Positions 58,275 to 64,000 of a DNA stretch of 64,000 nucleotides are shown here, piece by piece. This DNA is from Cryptomeria japonica (lineage: Eukaryota > Streptophyta > Pinopsida > Cupressales > Cupressaceae). Positions within the stretch are counted from its first letter, which is position 1. Each line of letters opens with the position of its first letter. The stretch lies in NCBI RefSeq assembly GCF_030272615.1, contig NC_081412.1, forward strand, positions 665,674,352-665,738,351, given 5' to 3'. The position numbers and the translations under genes are program-made. Under the pieces are notes generated by a model, which ran no database searches, was not told where the DNA came from, and saw nothing but the letters and a program-made list of their open reading frames with translations.

Positions 58275-59116
58275 TACTCCTATGGAAACTAACTTGAAGA
58301 TATTGAGTTTATCTGCAACTAACTCTGATTTTGCAGATCCTTCTTAATACAGGCAGCTGATTGGATCATTGATGTATCTAGTTAACACTAGACCAGACAT
58401 TTGTTATGTAGTGAGTGCACTCAGCCAATTTATGAACAAGTCAAAGCATGTTCACCTTGTTGCAGCCAAACATATTTAGAGGTACTTGTGTGGAACGGTT
58501 GTCTATGGGCTAAAGTATCCAATCAACACTACGGTTACCTTGGAAGGCTACTCAGATTTTGATTGGGCGGGAAGTGTTAGCAATAGGAAGAGCACTTCAG
58601 GTATCTGATTCGGTTTGGGTTCTCCTATGATTTCTTTGGCCAACAGGAAACAGTCCTCAGTAGCCTTGAGTACTGCAGAAGCTAAGTATATTGCATCGAG
58701 AGAAGCAGTGTGGCTTTGAAAGCTTCTTGTTGGGTTGTTTGGACAACCTTGGGAACCCACAGTATTCATTGTGATAATCAAAGTTGTATTAAAATATGTG
58801 TTAATCGTTTGTTTCATGATAGATCAAAACATGCGGAAACTCACTATCACTATGTTCGTGATATGGTACAAAGAGGTGCCTTACAGCTAAAATATGTCAG
58901 CACTGATGAGCAGGTTGCAATGCAGAAACTCACTATCACTATGTTCGTGATATGGTACAAAGAGGTGCCTTACAGCTGAAATATGTCAGCACTGATGAGA
59001 AGGTTGCAGACATTCTCACCAAGCCCCTTTCTTGTGTGAAGTTTGAATACTTCGGAGATAAGCTTGAAATTGTGGAGAATCCAGCTATGACTGAGAGGGA
59101 GTCTCAGTCTCAGTGA
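58275..59116 (+). pseudogene. E6 pol, second part: RT end and RNase H
   Basis: Begins with the duplicated TACTC and the PMETN text that continues 51683. Reads LIGSLMYLVNTRPDICY, a TAG near 58478, then RNase H with DFDWAG (relatives DSDWAG) and STAEAKY. A frame change near 58700 follows. An 89-bp tandem duplication (58831-59008) shifts the last part again. The final segment ILTKPLSCVKFEYF ends at 59114-59116. Confidence 0.92.
58831..59008 (+). repeat. 89-bp tandem duplication in E6 RNase H
   Basis: 58831-58919 and 58920-59008 are near-identical, differing at about three positions. The unit encodes the HYHYVRDMV...STDEQVA segment. As 89 is not a multiple of three it shifts the frame. Confidence 0.95.
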
Positions 59117-59343
59117 TGCATTAAGTTGCATCTTCCACCCTCTGCAAGCAATGCAAGGTGACAATATTTCCTTCTTTGGGAGAAGATTGAGGTGAAAGAC
59201 CTCTTCCACCCTCTGTGGGCAATGCAAGATGGAAAGTGTTGTTGTTTTCTTGCATGTTACTTTCATCCTCTGTAGGCAATGTAAGATGAATTTATGATGC
59301 ATGCTTACACTATTTGCTAGAATCCTCCCTAGCTAAGAGGGAG
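59117..59343 (+). other. E6 untranslated region with three ~30-bp repeats and polypurine tract
   Basis: Three dispersed direct repeats of the pattern TCTTCCACCCTCTG...GCAATGCAAG lie at 59131-59160, 59202-59231 and 59260-59288, the last more diverged. CTAAGAGGGAG at 59333-59343 is the polypurine tract and resembles that of E4. Confidence 0.8.
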
Positions 59344-59753
59344 TGTTGAAAAATGTAGCTAGAATTGGATTATAACCTAATTAAATTTTAATGTTGCCTT
59401 TGGCAATTAAAATTTAAAATATATTGTAATAATTAGAGCGATCAATTATGTAATTGGGTTGCGCCCAAACTCATGTAGCTTGTAAATGGGGTAGGCTAAA
59501 TTTGGGTGGTAACACACATATGTATTTGAATATATAAGTATTTTTTTGGCGGCAAGATACAAGGTCGACTTGGGAGATAAGAAGACTTGTGTCTTGTATA
59601 TAACAAAGCCATATTGATGCCTTACAACATAATGATAATCAACGAATGATCTCTGCATATATGCGATCTGCCATCAGCGAATTTGTGACATTGATTGGTG
59701 AACATAACAAACTTGTTATCTGCAACCTAACATCAACGATCACTGGTGAATAT
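59344..59753 (+). repeat. E6 3' LTR, first 410 bp
   Basis: Matches 47579-47988 and stops where E7 begins. The uninterrupted 5' LTR continues ACCTTGCAC at that point. Confidence 0.92.
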
Positions 59754-60125
59754 TATTGGAGTTGAGAAATACATCACCACAGGAGCCTGAAGATCTTTTG
59801 CAAGCTGAAAAACCTGTTACAAGGAGAAGCAAAGAACCAATAATCTGAAAAACACACAAAACACGGGAAAAATATTTTCAAAAGATGTGAGCTCCAATTC
59901 ACCAAAAAATGTATTGTGAATAATAATACAATGAAAAGCAAAATTAACCTCTAATAGGTCAATAAACCCTAAAAAGGGAAAACCCTAGGCTTGCACATAA
60001 TAATTAATAAAATAATTAATTAATATGCACATAATGTTAGCTTAAGTGTAAAAAGATAATAGGGAACTTAAAGAATTAAACAAATATTGTTTAATTAATC
60101 AATTAAAGACCCAATTACTCTAACA
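59754..60125 (-). repeat. E7 3' LTR and adjoining polypurine tract
   Basis: 372 bp ending CTCTAACA on the plus strand. The minus-strand tract AAGGGGGGG (complement in 60126-60134) abuts it. The five bases to the left, AATAT, occur in the intact E6 5' LTR at the same place. Confidence 0.8.
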
Positions 60126-60138
60126 CCCCCCCTTAAGC

Positions 60139-60336
60139 TAGACTTAGGGAGAAGCTAAAACCTAGAACAACTACTGAAAGCATGAAAGATGGGTCCCAGA
60201 AACAAGGCCTGATCAGGTACCCAAATACAATGAAATCTCTATGAAACGGAGACAAAGGAGAAAACCTAGTGGGAAAAAACTCCTCTCCAAAAAGAGATAA
60301 AAGAACGTGTTGAAAGAAGAAGAAAGAAGGAAGGCC
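60139..60336. other. E7 untranslated region
   Basis: About 200 bp between the polypurine tract and the pol stop. Purine-rich with several AAAGAAGAAG runs. No coding region. Confidence 0.6.
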
Positions 60337-63300
60337 TCATAAAGACCCCCCAAGGACAACTTCCTTCACCCTAAGCATAGAGTGCAACTGAAGATAGCGC
60401 GGTGATGCAAAAAGTTTCGTGAAGATGTCTGTAACCTGGTCGAAAGTGGAAATGTACTCTAGAATGAGAACACCATAATGAATCAACTGGCGGATGAAAT
60501 GCATGTGAAGCTCAATGTGCTTCATCCACTGATGCTCTACCGGGTTGCGGGAAATATGAATAGCGCTCTGATTGTCACACCAAAGAACAGTGGGACTATC
60601 AGGAGGAAAACCAAACTCAATCATTAGTTGTTGAAGCCATAAGATCTCCTGACTAGGGAGCACAACAGCTCGGTACTCAGCCTCTGTGGATGATAATGCA
60701 TGAGCAGTCTGCTTCTTGCAAGACCATGTGATAGGACTAGAGCCAAGATAGAAAACAAAGCTAGAAGTAGACTTCTGGTCAGTCACATCACCAGCCCAAT
60801 CTGAGTCAATGTAGCCAACAATATGAGGGTCCCCTGATGTGTAGTGAATGCCATGTGAACTAGTGCCCTGAATGTACTGCAAAATATGTTTGGCAGCTTG
60901 CCAATGACTCTCATGAGGATCATGGGAGAATCGAGAGACAAGGCCAACCGCAAAGGAAATATCAGGATGGGTGTGAGTCAAGTACAACAAACTGCCAACC
61001 AACTACCTATAAAGTGTAGAATCGACTGAAGGAGTGGGGCAAGTGGTGATCAAAACAACCCCTGACTGAAATGGAGTGGGAGCAGGCTTGCAATCAAGCA
61101 TGCCGAAGCGTTGAAGCATGTCAAGAGCATACTTATGCTGGTAAAGGTAGATCCCATCAGAAGACTGAATCACCTGAAGACCAAGGAAATAGTGCAAAAG
61201 ACCGAGATCTGTCATCTCAAACTGATCCATCAAGGCATGTTGGGTATGCTGAATCATAGAGGATGAGCTACCTGTGATGAGGAGATCATCAACATATAGC
61301 ACAAGAATCAGGATGTCACCCTCAAGAAGTTCAATATACACTATGTGATCAGAATGACTGCGGGAGAACCCAGTGGAGAGCAAGAAAGAGTCCATCTTCT
61401 CATACCAAGCTTGAGGGGCCTATTTGAGACTATACAATGAACGTTGAAGTCTGAAAACCAAAGCACTATCCTGCACAAATCCCTAAGGTTGTTCCATGTA
61501 GATTTCCTCCTGTAGATCCCCATGCAAGAAGGCACTTTTCACATCCATCTGAAAAACAGGCCAACTCCGAGAAGTTGCAAGAGATAGTACAAAGTGAATG
61601 GAATTCATCTTGGCGACAGGGGCAAATGTCTCAGAGTAATCAATACCCTCAACCTATGAAAACCCCTTTGCAACAAGATGTGCTTTGTACTTATCAATGG
61701 AACCATCAGCGACATACTTAGTGCGATACAACCAGCGACACCTAAACATCTTTCTACCCTTAGGAAGAGGACAGAGATCCCAAGTATGATTCCTCATCAA
61801 AGAAGAATACTCCTCCTCCATAGCACAATCCCACTCAGGGTGACCTATTGCCTCTGAAAACTTCTGAGGATCATCTGAAATAGCATGACTCAAAAGACTA
61901 GAACCCACAGTATGAGAACGGGTGTGATGAGTATCCGAAGGATCACTGGCCATAAGACCTATTGCCTCAACAGTAAGGCGAACCCATTTAGGCATAGGAG
62001 GTGGAGCAAGTGGAGGTGGGGATGGTGGATCATCAACACCATCATCAGAATCATCCTCAAAAAGATCCTGAAGGGGTGCAGTGGTTGGAGTAGGCAAAGG
62101 AGTAGACACTGGAGTTGGGGTATCCAATGTGGGAAAGCGCTCATCAAACTGAACATCCCATCGAAACAGGACCTCTCTGGAATCAGGATCAAACAACCTG
62201 TACGCCTTAACATCTTCATAGTAATCAACAAAAATGAGTGGTCGGCTCTTCTGCTCCATGGATTTCCTCTGAGCATCAAGAATAAAAGCCCATGCCTCAC
62301 TGCCAAATACCCGAAAAAAGGAAACATCAGGCTTGTCATGAGACCAAGCCTCTTCAGGAGTCATATGTCAAATAGCCTTGTGAGGCATCTAATTCTAAAT
62401 ATAATTGGCACAATTGACTGTCTCAGCCCAAAAAGATGAAGCCATGGACCTGGACTGAATCATACAATTCGCCATCTCCCGTAAAGTTATGTTCTTGCGT
62501 TCAGCGACACCATTCTGTTGAGGGGTGTAGGGAACAGTAAACTGATGTTGCAAACCATGCTCAGTGCAAAAATCTCTAAAAGCCTTATTCACATACTCCC
62601 CCCCATTATTTGTACGTATCCGCCAAATAGAACAGCCAAACTGCTTCTCGACATATGTCTTGAAGATTCTAAATGAATCAAAGACATCATACTTGTACTT
62701 AAGAAAGTACACCCATGTGCGTCTGGAGAAGTCATCAATAAAAGTGAGTACATACTTGGCCCTTGAAAAAGGAGTGAGAAATGACATTAGATCACTGTGA
62801 ATCAACTCCAAGGGTGTCAAAGCACGAGAGGCTCTTCCCTTTGGAAAGGGATCTCTGTGATGCTTGCCAAGCACACAACCATGACAAACACCATTAGTGC
62901 AGGAAATCTGTGGGAGCCCAAGAACAAGTGTCTGTGTACTCATCTGCTGAAGATATCTGTAATTAACATAGCCCAATCGCTCATGCCAAAGCTTACTCAC
63001 GAAATCTGCATGTGCTATAAGAGAAGAACCTGTACCCTCAGAGGGCTCAAATCCATCAAATTTGTACAAACGAGATACAGTGTCAACACTCCTAGTAGCA
63101 ACAACTAAATCAGAGTCATGGAGGTCCCAAATAACCACATCATGTGGTGAGAACTCAATTGTCTTACCAGAGCCAGAGTGGCAAATCTGATAGATGGATA
63201 GGAGGTTCATCGAGATGTCAGGGACAACCAGAACATCCTGCAGAGTACCCCCATCCAATGAGATAGAACCTGAACCCAAGACTGAAAGTTGAATCGAGTC

Positions 63301-63399
63301 ACCCACTGCAATCTGTGAAGTACCACAAGAGGCAAGAGAGGTAACCATCTGCTGAGTGTGAGTCATATGGTGAGAAGCACCAGAATCTAGAATCCATGT
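60337..63399 (-). pseudogene. E7 pol: protease, integrase, RT, RNase H (nonsense codons only)
   Basis: Protease has DSGASHHM with Asp at 63385-63387. A 365-residue open frame (63492-62395) covers protease, the pre-integrase zinc region (LWHERLGYV, CHGCVLGKHH) and the integrase core: HSDLMSF, RTNNGGEY (second catalytic Asp changed to Asn) and QQNGVAERKN. Stops cluster at 62395-62371 and again at 61654, about 61484, 61420 and 61003. RT has QMDVKSAFLHG, YVDD at 61285-61296 and LGLLHYFLGL. RNase H is intact from 61002 to 60337 with DSDWAGD, STEAEYRA and CDNQSA. All parts share one frame. Confidence 0.94.
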
Positions 63400-64000
63400 G
63401 GACCCATAGGTCGGAGCTCGAGCAGTGAGAGCATGACCTTTCCCTGTGGAAGGAGAAGATGTCTGAGGTGAGTAAATGTGATGTTGTTGCATGGCTTCCT
63501 CTAAATCCTTTAAACGTTTCCAACACCTGGAAACTGGATGTCCTTCCTTACCACAAAAACTGCAAGTGTCTCCTGATTTCTTCTTAGTCTTGGAGGAAGA
63601 CTCACTAGACTGTGAAGATTTCCCTTACTTGGGAGGAAATGGAGGTTTAGAATCAGACTTAGGAGGTGGCTTGGAGGAAGACTCGCTGCCTGCAAAATTC
63701 TTCTTGGGCTTCGGTTTCTGCTTTTGTTTCTCCTTCTCCTTAAAGGACTGAGCAACCGATGTTTTATTTTTGGAGCCTGAGAGCTGATCCAGCTGAGAAA
63801 GATGAGACTGCTCACGAGACAATCGCTCACAAAAGACATCAAAGGTAGGCATGTTGAAACGAGCACCCAAGCCATCCATGGTGGAGTAGAAAGCAGAGGC
63901 AAAAAACTAAAAGTGACACTGAAGCTTCGAAAGAATCAAATGAATGCACTCTGTGTCTGTCTTGATCTTGCCATAACCCTAAAGAACAGACCGGGTAGTC
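63400..64000 (-). pseudogene. E7 gag, C-terminal part
   Basis: From the window edge the frame shows FDVFCERLSREQSHLSQLD, a Lys/Pro/Ser-rich linker, a TAA at 63625-63627 and an intact knuckle CSFCGKEGHPVSRC near 63525-63566, then the linker into protease. Same frame as pol. The upstream start is outside the window, and there is another in-frame stop near 63908. Confidence 0.85.

Larger units (their letters stand above)
47579..59753 (+). mobile_element. E6: Ty1/copia LTR retrotransposon, split by chromovirus E8 and cut by E7
   Basis: 5' LTR 47579-48397, primer site, gag, pol to 51683, the gypsy element E8 (51684-58274), rest of pol, a polypurine tract and the first 410 bp of the 3' LTR to 59753, where E7 starts. 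Its remaining 3' LTR should lie past the window. The 5-bp flank on the left is ACATT, but the matching copy cannot be seen. Protein text is nearest to E4 (same lineage). Own length without insertions would be about 6 kb. Confidence 0.92.
59754..64000 (-). mobile_element. E7: Ty1/copia LTR retrotransposon, runs off the window
   Basis: Inserted in the E6 3' LTR. The left LTR (59754-60125) is short, 372 bp. Polypurine tract, RNase H, RT, integrase, protease and part of gag follow on the minus strand in a single reading frame with eight or so stops and no frameshift seen. The gag start, primer site and other LTR are beyond 64000. The RNase H segment (CDNQSAIHISRN, EYISTFDQVTDIFTK) and the short LTR differ from the other families here. 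The left end reads TATTGGAG rather than TG, probably one substitution. Confidence 0.92.

Overview
This window is repeat-dominated nuclear DNA from a seed plant. I found no tRNA, rRNA or CRISPR array and no convincing intact host gene. LTR retrotransposons, mostly Ty1/copia plus one chromodomain-bearing Ty3/gypsy, fill more than three quarters of it, together with one plant L1-type LINE. All eight visible primer-binding sites match the plant initiator tRNA-Met (TGGTATCAGAGC or a shorter version). The AT-rich composition, long nested elements and old, broken copies suggest a large slow-turnover genome such as a gymnosperm, but the species cannot be fixed from this sequence.

Layout. 1-423 may be the end of a CACTA-type DNA transposon. 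2050-11440 is a large imperfect inverted repeat whose left arm was split by a young copia element (E1, 2094-10215, TSD GTAAA). From 12179 to beyond 47578 runs one LINE on the minus strand, cut into pieces by a solo LTR (13233-14030, TSD TTAGA) and copia elements E2 (14349-24809, TSD CATCC), E3 (25214-32284, TSD TAAAG), E4 (33650-39836, TSD AGGAC), E5 (40160-46170, TSD AATCT) and E6 (from 47579). E2 contains a small non-autonomous LTR element N (18518-21580, TSD GAATG). E5 contains a second copy of the solo LTR (44834-45625). E6 contains a chromovirus E8 (51684-58274, TSD TACTC), and its 3' LTR is cut by copia element E7 (59754 to beyond the window end).

Reading the LINE across the insertions gives one continuous ORF2: endonuclease, reverse transcriptase, zinc-binding region and RNase H, in the right order, about 3.9 kb inside the window. 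The insertion order is therefore readable: LINE first, then E2-E6 and the solo LTR, then N, E8 and E7 inside those. By-eye LTR divergence agrees: about 0.8% for E1, about 3% for E4, about 5% for E8, 5-6% for N.

Every coding region assessed is a pseudogene, broken by frameshifts and nonsense codons, many of which look like C-to-T or G-to-A changes in methylated DNA. The most interesting non-coding signals are a hairpin near the U5 end of LTRs in four families (E1, E2, N, E3), whose stem sequence differs between families but still pairs around a constant C-rich loop, and repeated polypurine-tract-like modules upstream of their 3' LTRs. Both suggest a Sirevirus-like group.
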